This document shows, one piece after another, positions 1 through 7,335 of a DNA stretch of 22,461 bases. The translations under genes and the position numbers were made by a program. This stretch comes from JANMQK01 sp031370485 (GTDB lineage: Bacteria > Acidobacteriota > Polarisedimenticolia > Gp22-AA2). Where the stretch lies: positions 1 to 22,461 of the forward strand of contig JANMQK010000053.1 of NCBI GenBank assembly GCA_031370485.1, given 5' to 3'. The notes under the pieces are model-generated. The model was not told the DNA's origin. It searched no databases and worked only from the letters and a program-made list of their open reading frames with translations. The stretch's first letter is position 1, and every line of letters begins with the position of its first letter.

Positions 1-646
1 TGTCCCCCGGCTGGATCGCCAGGTTCAGCGCCGGATTGCGGCTGATCATCAGGTCGTCGACACTCACCGTCAGCTTTTCTCCCGTGGTCCCGTCTTTCCC
101 CGGCCGGATGACGTAAAGCTCGGCCCCGGCCTGCGGCGTCAGGCCGCCGGCCTGTGAGAGCACCTCGAGCAGCGTGCGCGACCCGAGCATCTCGTACACC
201 CCGGGCTTCCCCACCGCGCCGATCACCGAGACCTTTTTACTGCCGTACTCGCGGACGAAGACCGAAACCTGGGGGTCCTGCAGGTATCTCTTGGTCAGCT
301 CTTCGCGCAGCTTCGATTCGAGCTGCATCGAGGTCAATCCATCCACCCTCATTTCGCCGAGCAGCGGCAGCGAGATCGTCCCCTTGGCAGAGACGCGCAC
401 GGTCCGGCTCAGGTCGGGGATTTCGAACACGCTGATCTCGAGCAGGTCCTCCGGGCCTACCGGATGATCTTCCGCGGCCGCGGGAGCGCCGTTGGCGGAC
501 TCGGCGGAGGCGCCCGGCGGGCGGGGCACCCGCTGGGCCGGCTCCTGCTGGGCGGAATCAGGCTGCGCGCCGGTGGTGTCGACGTCCGCGGCGCCCGGAG
601 CCCCGATGGCGAGAAGGAGAAAGGCGGCGACGAGAAAGCGTCTCAT
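1..646 (-). CDS. Polysaccharide biosynthesis/export protein, Wza-type (C-terminus cut by window edge)
   Basis: This is an outer-membrane polysaccharide export protein of the Wza/GumB class, which forms the exit channel for exopolysaccharide or capsule. Translation from the ATG at 646 gives a signal peptide (MRRFLVAAFLLLAIGAPGAA), a Pro/Ala/Glu-rich linker, and then the Poly_export core: VGPEDLLEISVFEIPDLS, KGTISLPLLGEMRVDGLT, and the LREELTKRYLQDPQVSVFV stretch. The start of an SLBB domain follows (KKVSVIGAVGKPGVYEM, TLLEVLSQAGGL). There is no obvious lipobox cysteine, unlike classical Wza. The frame is open to position 1, leaving about 215 codons. The start lies 7 bp after the stop of the upstream barrel gene, and a GGGG-rich Shine-Dalgarno overlaps that stop, so the two are probably translationally coupled. 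Family assignment is firm; the polymer exported is unknown. Confidence 0.93.
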   Translation of the reverse strand, partial: MRRFLVAAFLLLAIGAPGAADVDTTGAQPDSAQQEPAQRVPRPPGASAESANGAPAAAEDHPVGPEDLLEISVFEIPDLSRTVRVSAKGTISLPLLGEMRVDGLTSMQLESKLREELTKRYLQDPQVSVFVREYGSKKVSVIGAVGKPGVYEMLGSRTLLEVLSQAGGLTPQAGAELYVIRPGKDGTTGEKLTVSVDDLMISRNPALNLAIQPGD

Positions 647-653
647 GGATCCC

Positions 654-1892
654 CTAGAAGCTGTAGGTCGAGCCGAAAGCGTACAGGTTGCGCGTCCTGT
701 CGAACAGATCATCCGTCGAATCCCTCACCAGGCGCGCGCCGGTCGCGACGATGGACACCTTTTCGTTCACCCGGTAGCGCAGGCTGGCCTGGTAGCGCGT
801 GATCCGGTCGTCCCGGATACCCGTGAACGGGTCGGTCAAGGTGGCTGTGATCGCGACCGGATAATTGTTCGAGCCGCGGCCATAGAGCACCTCGCCGCTC
901 ACGCGCCTCGAGAAGAACTGCTCCACGGCCGCCGAGCCCTCGGTGCCGATGAAATAGAGGTTCCCCGCGACCACCGAGAAAACGAGATCCCGCGCGAACT
1001 CGAGCTTCAGCCGGGTCGAGTGCCCGAGCCGGGTCGCCAGGTGCGCCTCACCCACGGTGAGCCGCCGGTCCCCCTCCTGGAGGTCGAACGCGTTGAACGA
1101 CTTGACGCCGACCTTGATCTCCCCCTGCAGCGTCGCCGAGGGGTCGAACCGCACTCCCGGCAGTATCGAGACCGCGCGATGGCTGCCTCTACGGTCCGTG
1201 TCCGAGAACTCGATCCGCTCGACCACCCCTTCCAGCAGGAAGGTCGTCTTCGGCAGCAGCCGCATCTCGCTGGCCACGGACAGTGTCGTCTGGTCGCGGT
1301 CGAGGAGGCTTGCGTCGAAGGACAACCCGGTGTCATCGGAGGAGTAGTTGATCTTCTCCTGGCGGAGGTAGGCCCGCATCCCGAGCCTGCTCGTGCTGCG
1401 CGTGCGGATCGCCGCGGTCAGCGCGTTGTTCTGCGATCGCAGGCGCTGGTCGATCTCGGTATTGGGACGCTCGCGCACGTTGGAGTACTTGTCCTCGAGC
1501 GACACCTCAAGGCTCTTGAGGAGAAGAATCCCCCGGGCCCTCGAGAAGCCGTTCCAGTGGTTGAGGTCGGTGTTCGAGGAGAAGGCGACGTAGTCGAGCT
1601 CCTGGGAGAGCACCAGGCCGCCCCGGTCCCCCGTCAGGAGCTGGGCCTGCAGCCCCGCCCCGGCGGTGCCGGTCGTGTCTCCTTGGCTGTCCCTGGCGTC
1701 GAAGCGGATGTTGTCGTCGTAGCCGACGTCTTTCAGGAACAGGACCGGCTTCAGATGGAAGGGTCCGGCGCGGCGCGTGCCCTCGGTGGACAGATCGGGG
1801 TCGGGGCCGCCTCCGACCGTGCCCGCCGCCGCCGGAAGCGCCAGGCAGAAGGCGATCGCGGACAGAACGTGAACCGCTATGCTCGGCCGCAC
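654..1892 (-). CDS. Outer-membrane beta-barrel protein, exopolysaccharide-associated
   Basis: The gene encodes an exported protein of about 412 residues. A signal peptide (VRPSIAVHVLSAIAFCLALP, AAAG) is followed by a long series of alternating amphipathic strands with Asp/Asn/Gly turns. It ends in Phe (LYAFGSTYSF), the terminal aromatic residue that outer-membrane barrels use for BamA-dependent insertion. It resembles the barrel proteins (BBP2/EpsL-like) that often sit beside Wza-type exporters in exopolysaccharide loci. The GTG at 1892 is preferred because GGAGGAG lies just upstream; a GTG at 1916 in the same frame would add eight residues before the signal peptide and has a poorer site. It lies between the membrane protein gene at 1990 and the export gene at 646. 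The barrel call is good, but the role in polymer export is inferred from context only. Confidence 0.8.
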   Translation of the reverse strand: MRPSIAVHVLSAIAFCLALPAAAGTVGGGPDPDLSTEGTRRAGPFHLKPVLFLKDVGYDDNIRFDARDSQGDTTGTAGAGLQAQLLTGDRGGLVLSQELDYVAFSSNTDLNHWNGFSRARGILLLKSLEVSLEDKYSNVRERPNTEIDQRLRSQNNALTAAIRTRSTSRLGMRAYLRQEKINYSSDDTGLSFDASLLDRDQTTLSVASEMRLLPKTTFLLEGVVERIEFSDTDRRGSHRAVSILPGVRFDPSATLQGEIKVGVKSFNAFDLQEGDRRLTVGEAHLATRLGHSTRLKLEFARDLVFSVVAGNLYFIGTEGSAAVEQFFSRRVSGEVLYGRGSNNYPVAITATLTDPFTGIRDDRITRYQASLRYRVNEKVSIVATGARLVRDSTDDLFDRTRNLYAFGSTYSF

Positions 1893-1989
1893 TCGCTCCT
1901 CCGCGCGGCAGGACACTCCCGTCGCACTCGTTGCGATGTCTCACTTCGTGGTTCTGGCCGCCATGGACCAGGTTGGAAACTGCGACAGC

Positions 1990-2568
1990 CTATGGTGCCG
2001 ACGGGCTCGCGTTCTTGTCTTTTCCGCCGCCGTTCGCGACGGCCAGGATCGCGCCGATGCCCAGAACTGAAATCAGCCCGATCCCTTCCGGCCTGCGCCA
2101 GAAGTTCCTGGGGACGGCGGCTGAATTCGACGAGGGGCCGATGGGCGTGGCGCTGCCCTTCGGCTCGGCCATCCCCGCGATCTTGCGGTTCGCCGGCCGC
2201 TCGGGCTGCACGGAGTAGGAGAGCGCCACGCGCTGGTTGCGGGACAGGTCCACGAGGTTGTCGGTCACGAAGACTTCGCCCGCCACCTCGATGGCGATGT
2301 CGTACGTCCCGTCCGTGAGGCCCAGAATCTCGTACGCCCCGTTCTCTCCGGTCAGATTGCTGGGGTAAGGCCTGCCGGTCCGGACGTCGATCGCGGTGAC
2401 CTTGGCGCCGGCCAGCTTGGTCTTCTCGTCCGCCTGATAGATGACGCCACGGATCGCGCCGTCGGGCTGCCCTTCGGCCGCCACGGCGATAACGGGCCCG
2501 GCAGCCAGAGAAAAGGCGAGGACTGCCGTCATCATCGGGCGTAACCCCGGCCAAGCGCGATGGACCAT
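1990..2568 (-). CDS. Exported carboxypeptidase-regulatory-like (prealbumin-fold) protein with C-terminal membrane helix
   Basis: The 192-residue product has a signal peptide (residues 1-30, ending near AVA-A). One Ig/prealbumin-like carboxypeptidase regulatory domain covers about 36-120 (AIRGVIYQADEKTKLAGAKV, then GENGAYEILGLTDGTYDIAI). A Pro/Ser-rich linker and a hydrophobic segment at about 162-179 (GIGLISVLGIGAILAVANGG) precede a short Lys/Asp/Ser tail. This layout is common among envelope proteins of Acidobacteria-like genomes, with no defined biochemical role. The ATG at 2568 is chosen because GGAGGT sits 6 bp upstream, and the promoter at 2610-2638 would start RNA near 2603, which rules out the upstream in-frame start at 2604. 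It is the first gene of the export set, so a structural or scaffolding role in polymer secretion is possible but unproven. Confidence 0.75.
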   Translation of the reverse strand: MVHRAWPGLRPMMTAVLAFSLAAGPVIAVAAEGQPDGAIRGVIYQADEKTKLAGAKVTAIDVRTGRPYPSNLTGENGAYEILGLTDGTYDIAIEVAGEVFVTDNLVDLSRNQRVALSYSVQPERPANRKIAGMAEPKGSATPIGPSSNSAAVPRNFWRRPEGIGLISVLGIGAILAVANGGGKDKNASPSAP

Positions 2569-2609
2569 CAGGACACCTCCGTCGAGTGGATTCCGATTCA
2601 GCACGCTAT

Positions 2610-2638
2610 CTTATAGACAATTCGACCGCTTGGGTCAA
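2610..2638 (-). promoter_or_regulatory. Near-consensus sigma70-type promoter of the export gene set
   Basis: Read on the minus strand, TTGACC (2638-2633) and TATAAG (2615-2610) are separated by exactly 17 bp; each hexamer matches the housekeeping consensus at five of six positions. RNA should begin near 2603, giving a leader of about 35 nt that contains the GGAGGT ribosome site of the gene at 2568. It lies in the short gap after the DUF4388 gene, indicating that the three genes to its left form their own transcription unit. Confidence 0.75.
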
Positions 2639-2646
2639 TAGGGCAG

Positions 2647-3387
2647 TCAGGCCCGCATGAGCGCGCCCACGAGGAGCAGCACCCAGACCGACTTGCAGGT
2701 CTCGAAGTTCGACAGACGGGACGCCTCGCACATCTCGTCCAGTGACGATGGCTGGGCACACCTTGCAAGCATCTCCCGCTCTTCGGGCTTGAGCGGCAGG
2801 TTCTTCACGATTTCCTCGGCGCCGTTCGCGGCGAGGTACTCGGCGTTGATGCCGCCCACCTGCTCATAGACCCGGCCCCACGAGTTGATGCGCCGGACCC
2901 CTTCGACCACGACGACATCGCCGGGCACGCCGATCGTCACCCGTTCGCGATCCGGCCCGGCCGGCTCGAAGGAGAACTGCCCCTGCGTCCAGTGGAACAG
3001 CGACAGGATGATCTCCGTGACCTGGAGGCGTACGCAGGCGTCCACTTCGGGCTGGGTTGACATCTTCCACCTGACGAGCACTTCCCCCAGGCGGTCCTTG
3101 GTGGCCAAAGACACCTCGAGCGCCTTGAGAAGGTGCTTCAGAGAGACGGCGCCCTCCTTGAGCAGGACCTGGTTCAGCCGGTCGTCACGGTCGTTCGACG
3201 AGGCGAAGAGCACGCGGCCCTCGGCGATCTGGACATTTTTCGTGACCCCTCGTTGGGTGCAGGAAAGGACCCCGGTGGCCGCGCGGACCCACAGGTCGTG
3301 AAACAGTGACGGAATCGTGACCGACAGGATTTCGCCCTTCTGGGGAGAAGTTGGGGGCGCTGCGGCCTTTACGGCCCGCTTGCTCAT
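2647..3387 (-). CDS. DUF4388 domain-containing regulatory protein
   Basis: This soluble protein of 246 residues carries an N-terminal DUF4388 (PatA-N-like) domain: an opening like GEILSVTIPSLFHDLWVRA, then TGVLSCTQRGVTKNVQIAEG and VLFASSNDRDDRL at about residues 18-75. A helical region follows, with the family-typical ILSLFHWTQGQFSFEP near 130-145. The C-terminal winged-helix-like helices (LKPEEREMLARCAQPSSLDE) are also usual in this family. Such proteins accompany two-component and gliding or exopolysaccharide regulation in Myxococcota, Cyanobacteria and Acidobacteria; their molecular activity is not settled. The ATG at 3387 was chosen over an in-frame TTG at 3396. No Shine-Dalgarno is visible, which fits the near-leaderless promoter proposed just upstream. 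Its neighbours (an export operon downstream, a kinase operon upstream) suggest an envelope-signalling role, by inference. Confidence 0.8.
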   Translation of the reverse strand: MSKRAVKAAAPPTSPQKGEILSVTIPSLFHDLWVRAATGVLSCTQRGVTKNVQIAEGRVLFASSNDRDDRLNQVLLKEGAVSLKHLLKALEVSLATKDRLGEVLVRWKMSTQPEVDACVRLQVTEIILSLFHWTQGQFSFEPAGPDRERVTIGVPGDVVVVEGVRRINSWGRVYEQVGGINAEYLAANGAEEIVKNLPLKPEEREMLARCAQPSSLDEMCEASRLSNFETCKSVWVLLLVGALMRA

Positions 3388-3396
3388 GGTTCGCAA

Positions 3397-3425
3397 AAGA
3401 TAGGGGTTTCATGACCCCCGGTCAA
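3397..3425 (-). promoter_or_regulatory. Probable promoter giving a near-leaderless DUF4388 mRNA
   Basis: On the minus strand TTGACC (3425-3420) is followed after 17 bp by TATCTT (3402-3397). Five and four positions of the two hexamers match consensus. A start about 7 bp downstream falls near 3390, only about 3 nt before the ATG at 3387, and no Shine-Dalgarno precedes that ATG. The spacer GGGGGTCATGAAACCCC is an imperfect inverted repeat centred on TCATGA and could be an operator. Confidence 0.55.
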
Positions 3426-3454
3426 TCGGGTAGGAACCCTATGGCACCTGAGTC

Positions 3455-3471
3455 GGGCTTCCGCGGAACCC
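3455..3471. other. Inverted repeat after the PEGA/PDZ/TPR gene
   Basis: The sequence GGGCTTCCGCGGAACCC contains the perfect 10-bp palindrome TTCCGCGGAA flanked by GGG and CCC. It starts 2 bp beyond the stop of the gene at 3473. A small RNA hairpin could form, but no T-run follows on the minus strand, so it may be a weak terminator, a processing site or a protein-binding site for the promoter next to it. Confidence 0.35.
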
Positions 3472-3472
3472 A

Positions 3473-5701
3473 TCACCGCAGGGCGGCCAGCATCCTCGTC
3501 GCGGCGGCGGCGGCGGAAGGCCCGTCCCCCGTGTCCAGGGTGCTGGCGGCGGCCCCCGCCGCGGCCTCGAAGGCGGCGCGCGCCGACTTCGGGTCGCCCC
3601 GGCGCAGCGCGCAGAGTCCCTGATAATACTGCACCGTTCCCGACGAAATGCCGGTCCCCGGCGGAAGCGTGGCCCTGGCGAACCCCTCCGAGTTCGCCTT
3701 GTCGAACTCCCGGAAATGCATGAAAGCCACCCCCAGGTTAAGCAGGGCGACCCCCCGCGAGACCTCGTCCGAGGCGGCGCGGGATCGAAGCCGGAACTCT
3801 GCCAGCGCGCGGTTGTAGAGCACGCTCGCATCGGTCAGCGGCAGCACCACCGGCGCCTCTCCCGGCGAGACCCGCACCGTCCGCTGGCCGCCGGGGCCCT
3901 GGACGGCGAGAACGACCGCCGACTTGAGTCCGCCGGGACGGGTCGCCGCCGCCTCGAGCGCCTGGCTCACATCGTTCACCGATCGCACCTTTCGATCACC
4001 CACCATCTGCACCGTGTCGCCGGCGCGCAGGCCCGCCTTGGCCGACGGGCTTCCGGGAAGAACGCGCACAACGAGGGGGCCTCCCGTGCCGCCCTCGTCG
4101 AGCAGCGTGTCAACCAGCCCCATTCCCCACCAGGCGCCATCTTCGGGAGGCGCGCTGTCCAGCCGGTCCACGAACTCGCGCAGGCCGTCGGACCGGTCGG
4201 TGCGCACCACGACCACGTCGGGCGCCGGGTGAAAGGCCGAATAGAGTGCCAGGGTCCAGGTCTTGGCGGGGTCCTTGTCCAGGACCAGGCCGGCGAGCAC
4301 CAGGTCGGCGTGCGCCTTGGCGGAGGCGGAGGCGACGAGCGCCGGCGGCAGAATCGTCCCGGCCCGGACTTCGTTGGGATCGCTGATCATCCATTTGATG
4401 ATGTCGGCGCGGATATCCGCCAGGACCTCCCGCGATCGCACGAGGTTGACCGTCTTCAGCCCCTTGGCGAGCTCGTCCGTGAGCGGCTTGTCCTCGTCGC
4501 TCCAGATGGCGCGCCCCCAGTCGTCCAGCCGGAAAGTGCCCGCATAGAGGAGCGTCGGGCGAAGACGCACGTCCAGCGTGTTGATCTGCCCCTGAGTGAC
4601 GCGGATCCGCTCGCTCCACGACCCCACGTCCGGCTTGATGATCTCCACGTCCCGCGAGCCGCCGCACAGGCCGGTCAGTGTGAGGGGTGTCGTCCCCTTC
4701 TTGTCGCCGTCGATCAGGACATCGGCGCCCGAAGGGGTGGACGAGATGCGCAGGTCGGCCCGCGCCTCCTTGAGCACGACCGGGGAGAAGCGCAACGGCG
4801 CATCCTGCTCGAAGTCGAGCGTCACCTTGACCGTCATCGTCACCGGCTGGTAGCAGTCGTGCTCGAAGGTCACCTTGTGATCGCCCGGCGTCACCAGCGG
4901 AACGGGAAGCGGGGCCGAGGCGTTCTGCGGGTCGAACCCGTACCGGGTCGCCATGGCGACGACATCGGCCGTGGGCGGACCGGACGTCGCTCCCGCGGGC
5001 TTGCCGTCGAACGTGACGATTGTGCCCGCGGGGACCGTGATGAACTCGATCGATCTCTTCGTGGGTCGCAGGCGCACCGACTTGCGCGTCTCGGCCCCCA
5101 CTGTCGCCAGAAGGGTCTCGATGTAGGGCTCGTACCCGTCCAGCTCGACGCGCAGGTCGTGACGTCCCGCCAGGACCCTCAGTTGTCCCAGCTGCCTGGG
5201 GTCGACGGGCTGGCCATCCACGACCACGCGCGCCCGGGGCGGCTGCACGTCGAGCACCATGACTCCCACGAAACGTTTCAGGACGCTGTCGAAGAGATCG
5301 ACGACCTTGGGAGAGAGAGTCTCGCGATCGATCGTGTAGGTGGGGTCGAGACGCAGCAGGGACTCGAAATCGGTCCCCGCGGCCTTGGCGTTGCCGAGGT
5401 TGAAATAGGCCCGGGCCCGCAGGTCGTAGGCGGCGGTGATCAGCTTCAGCTCCTCGCTGCTCAGGTCGGAGGCCTTGACCGCCCGGCGCGAGTCGAGGAG
5501 AGTGCCGAGATCCTTCACCGCCCCCGCGAAGTCGAGGTTTTCGATCCGTTCCTGGGCCCGGGCGAAGGACGCCCGCAGCGCCTTGAGACCGGCGGTGAGA
5601 TCCTCCTCTTCCTGGGCGGCGGCTTTCCTTTGCCCCGCCCCGGCCGCGAGGGCCGCCCCGAGGAGCAGTGCCGCCGCGATGTGTACAGCGCGGGATCTCA
5701 C
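3473..5701 (-). CDS. Exported TPR/PEGA/PDZ/TPR multidomain envelope protein
   Basis: The product has 742 residues and is predicted to act in the periplasm. A signal peptide (1-29) is followed by a helical TPR-like region (about 34-140). Three PEGA-type beta domains follow: 147-212 (VMVLDVQPPRARVVVDGQPV), 217-310 (EFITVPAGTIVTFDGKPAG) and 316-381 (LRISSTPSGADVLIDGDKKG). A mixed region of unknown fold spans 385-520, then a PDZ domain at about 541-612 (VRVLPGSPSAKAGLRAGDTV) and a second TPR region at 625-742. No protease catalytic residues are evident, so the PDZ domain probably binds peptides. It starts with GTG inside the stop of the upstream gene (GTGA, 4-bp overlap), so translation is coupled. 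PEGA domains also occur in the kinase that heads the operon, suggesting a shared ligand or direct interaction. The domain calls are good; the function is unknown. Confidence 0.85.
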   Translation of the reverse strand: MRSRAVHIAAALLLGAALAAGAGQRKAAAQEEEDLTAGLKALRASFARAQERIENLDFAGAVKDLGTLLDSRRAVKASDLSSEELKLITAAYDLRARAYFNLGNAKAAGTDFESLLRLDPTYTIDRETLSPKVVDLFDSVLKRFVGVMVLDVQPPRARVVVDGQPVDPRQLGQLRVLAGRHDLRVELDGYEPYIETLLATVGAETRKSVRLRPTKRSIEFITVPAGTIVTFDGKPAGATSGPPTADVVAMATRYGFDPQNASAPLPVPLVTPGDHKVTFEHDCYQPVTMTVKVTLDFEQDAPLRFSPVVLKEARADLRISSTPSGADVLIDGDKKGTTPLTLTGLCGGSRDVEIIKPDVGSWSERIRVTQGQINTLDVRLRPTLLYAGTFRLDDWGRAIWSDEDKPLTDELAKGLKTVNLVRSREVLADIRADIIKWMISDPNEVRAGTILPPALVASASAKAHADLVLAGLVLDKDPAKTWTLALYSAFHPAPDVVVVRTDRSDGLREFVDRLDSAPPEDGAWWGMGLVDTLLDEGGTGGPLVVRVLPGSPSAKAGLRAGDTVQMVGDRKVRSVNDVSQALEAAATRPGGLKSAVVLAVQGPGGQRTVRVSPGEAPVVLPLTDASVLYNRALAEFRLRSRAASDEVSRGVALLNLGVAFMHFREFDKANSEGFARATLPPGTGISSGTVQYYQGLCALRRGDPKSARAAFEAAAGAAASTLDTGDGPSAAAAATRMLAALR

Positions 5702-7335
5702 TGGTACCTCACGACCTGTCCCGTCTTGCGGCCCGCGAGATAGAGCCTGCCGAGCGCGTCCACGGCCACTGCGGCGGGATCGCCGAGACGGGACCGCACC
5801 TCGCGGGAAATCCGGAGGGTCGAGATCAGCTTGCCCGCGGGGTCGGCCACGACCACGGCATCGGCCCGCTCGTCCAGGATGAACAGGTCTCCGAGGCTGT
5901 CGACGGCCAGCGCCGATGCTTCCTGGATGCCGAGGGCCGACAGGGAAATCGTGGAGGTCACTTTCGCCTCGTGCAGCTCGGTCACCATCCGGGCGCGGCC
6001 GTCCAGGACGTAAACCGCGTCGTCCTCCCCCATGGCGATGTCGATGAAGCGTCCATCCTTGCCCGCCGGTCGGATCGTGCCCGCCAGGCGCCGGTTGCGA
6101 TCGAAGATCGAGATGGCGTTGGCGCGCCGGTCGAGCAGGTAGACCCGTCCCGCCGAATCGACCGCGATTGGGCCGAAATCGGACAGCGTCTTCCCTTCGG
6201 CGTCCTTGAGATCGGGCCCGGCCCAGTGCCGCGCGTTCACCGCGATCTGCTCACGACCGGAGATATAGACCGCCAGGCCGTCCGGTGCCGCCACGAATTC
6301 GGGCTCGGGATGGGCGATCCTCTCGCGCACCCTCCCCTTGGCGTCGAGGCGGAATACTCCCTGCGACTTGGGCGAGGCGATCACCGCGAGCCCTTGGGGA
6401 TCGATGGCGATGTCGGTCGCGCCGCGCGGGCCGCCGTCCGATCCCGCGCGGGCCACGCCCTCCGAGCCGTAGCCATCGTCGAAGCGGTAAGGATTGGGGC
6501 CGGACGTCGCGGGGCCGCGCGGCGGGGCCGAGGCCACCGCCTGCGGCGCTGCGGGCGCGAATCGTGGCAGAAGGCGCAGGCGGTGAATCAGAGTGATCCG
6601 CTCCAGCGCGCGCGCCGCGAGGGGAGAGTCGGGGTAGCGGTTTCGCACCTGCTGCAGCGCCAGCGCCGCCTCGGGCGCATCGTCAAGATGCGACAGCGCA
6701 ACACCCAGGCGGTAGAGCGCCTGCGGCGCCAGCGGGCTGGTCGGCTGCTCGTCAAGAAGCCGGCTGAAGACATCGGCGGCGCGCGCATGGCGCGCCCGCA
6801 GCGACTCGCACATGCCCAGACCGAAATAGGCGTCGTCCGCGGCATCGCTCTCGGGATAGACCTGCGCCGCGGTCGCGAAATGGCCGCAGGCCTGGTCGAG
6901 ATCCGCTCCGGGGTTGGCCGGCTCCAGATCGAGGTAACCCTGCTTCACGAGGGCCCGCGGCGCTTCGCGCGCCGCCCTGTACTTGCGCGCAAGATCCGTC
7001 AGCAGCGCGTCCGCCTCCTTGATGACGGAAGGCGAGGCGGAGCCGATCTGCTCCCAGGCGGTCACGGGGTAGAGAATCTCGGCGACCCTGTACATGGCCT
7101 GCGGCGCGAAAGGGCTGTCGGGAAAATCGCCGAACACCCTGCGCAGCGCGCGAATGCCTTCGTCCCTGCGTCCCGCCCGCACGGCCTCGACTCCCTGCGC
7201 GTAGAGCCTGGCGTCGATCGGGCGGTCATCCTGCGGCTCGGGCGCCTGGGCGCTCTCGGGTACCCGGTCCGCTCCGGCCGCCAGCCACGCGGACAGGAGG
7301 ATCAGGCCGGCTCGTGCGGCACTTCGACGGCTCAA
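5698..7335 (-). CDS. Exported TPR and NHL-type beta-propeller protein
   Basis: A 545-residue exported protein. The N-terminal signal-like helix (AGLILLSAWLAAGA) has no lipobox. Residues about 45-250 are TPR-like helices of the BamD/YbgF kind (IRALRRVFGDFPDSPFAPQA, FATAAQVYPESDAADDAYFG, LQQVRNRYPDSPLAARALER). A Pro/Ala-rich linker (255-285) leads to a beta-propeller (about 300-545). The propeller has repeated blades such as TDIAIDPQGLAVIA, GPIAVDSAGRVYLLDRRANA, SALAVDSLGDLFILDERADA and AAVAVDALGRLYLAGRKTGQ. These are NHL-like repeats that normally bind ligands or proteins without catalysis. The start is TTG overlapping the kinase stop (TTGA), and the end overlaps the next start (GTGA), making it the middle gene of a tightly coupled trio. 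A scaffold or sensor partner for the kinase is likely, by inference. Confidence 0.83.
   Translation of the reverse strand: MSRRSAARAGLILLSAWLAAGADRVPESAQAPEPQDDRPIDARLYAQGVEAVRAGRRDEGIRALRRVFGDFPDSPFAPQAMYRVAEILYPVTAWEQIGSASPSVIKEADALLTDLARKYRAAREAPRALVKQGYLDLEPANPGADLDQACGHFATAAQVYPESDAADDAYFGLGMCESLRARHARAADVFSRLLDEQPTSPLAPQALYRLGVALSHLDDAPEAALALQQVRNRYPDSPLAARALERITLIHRLRLLPRFAPAAPQAVASAPPRGPATSGPNPYRFDDGYGSEGVARAGSDGGPRGATDIAIDPQGLAVIASPKSQGVFRLDAKGRVRERIAHPEPEFVAAPDGLAVYISGREQIAVNARHWAGPDLKDAEGKTLSDFGPIAVDSAGRVYLLDRRANAISIFDRNRRLAGTIRPAGKDGRFIDIAMGEDDAVYVLDGRARMVTELHEAKVTSTISLSALGIQEASALAVDSLGDLFILDERADAVVVADPAGKLISTLRISREVRSRLGDPAAVAVDALGRLYLAGRKTGQVVRYQ

Noticed and set aside
492..2318. 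Long plus-strand open frame (about 608 codons) opposite the barrel and membrane-protein genes
   Set aside because: Low-complexity Arg/Gly/Pro/Val-rich translation without recognisable domains; it is the GC-driven shadow of clearly coding minus-strand genes with signal peptides and ribosome sites.
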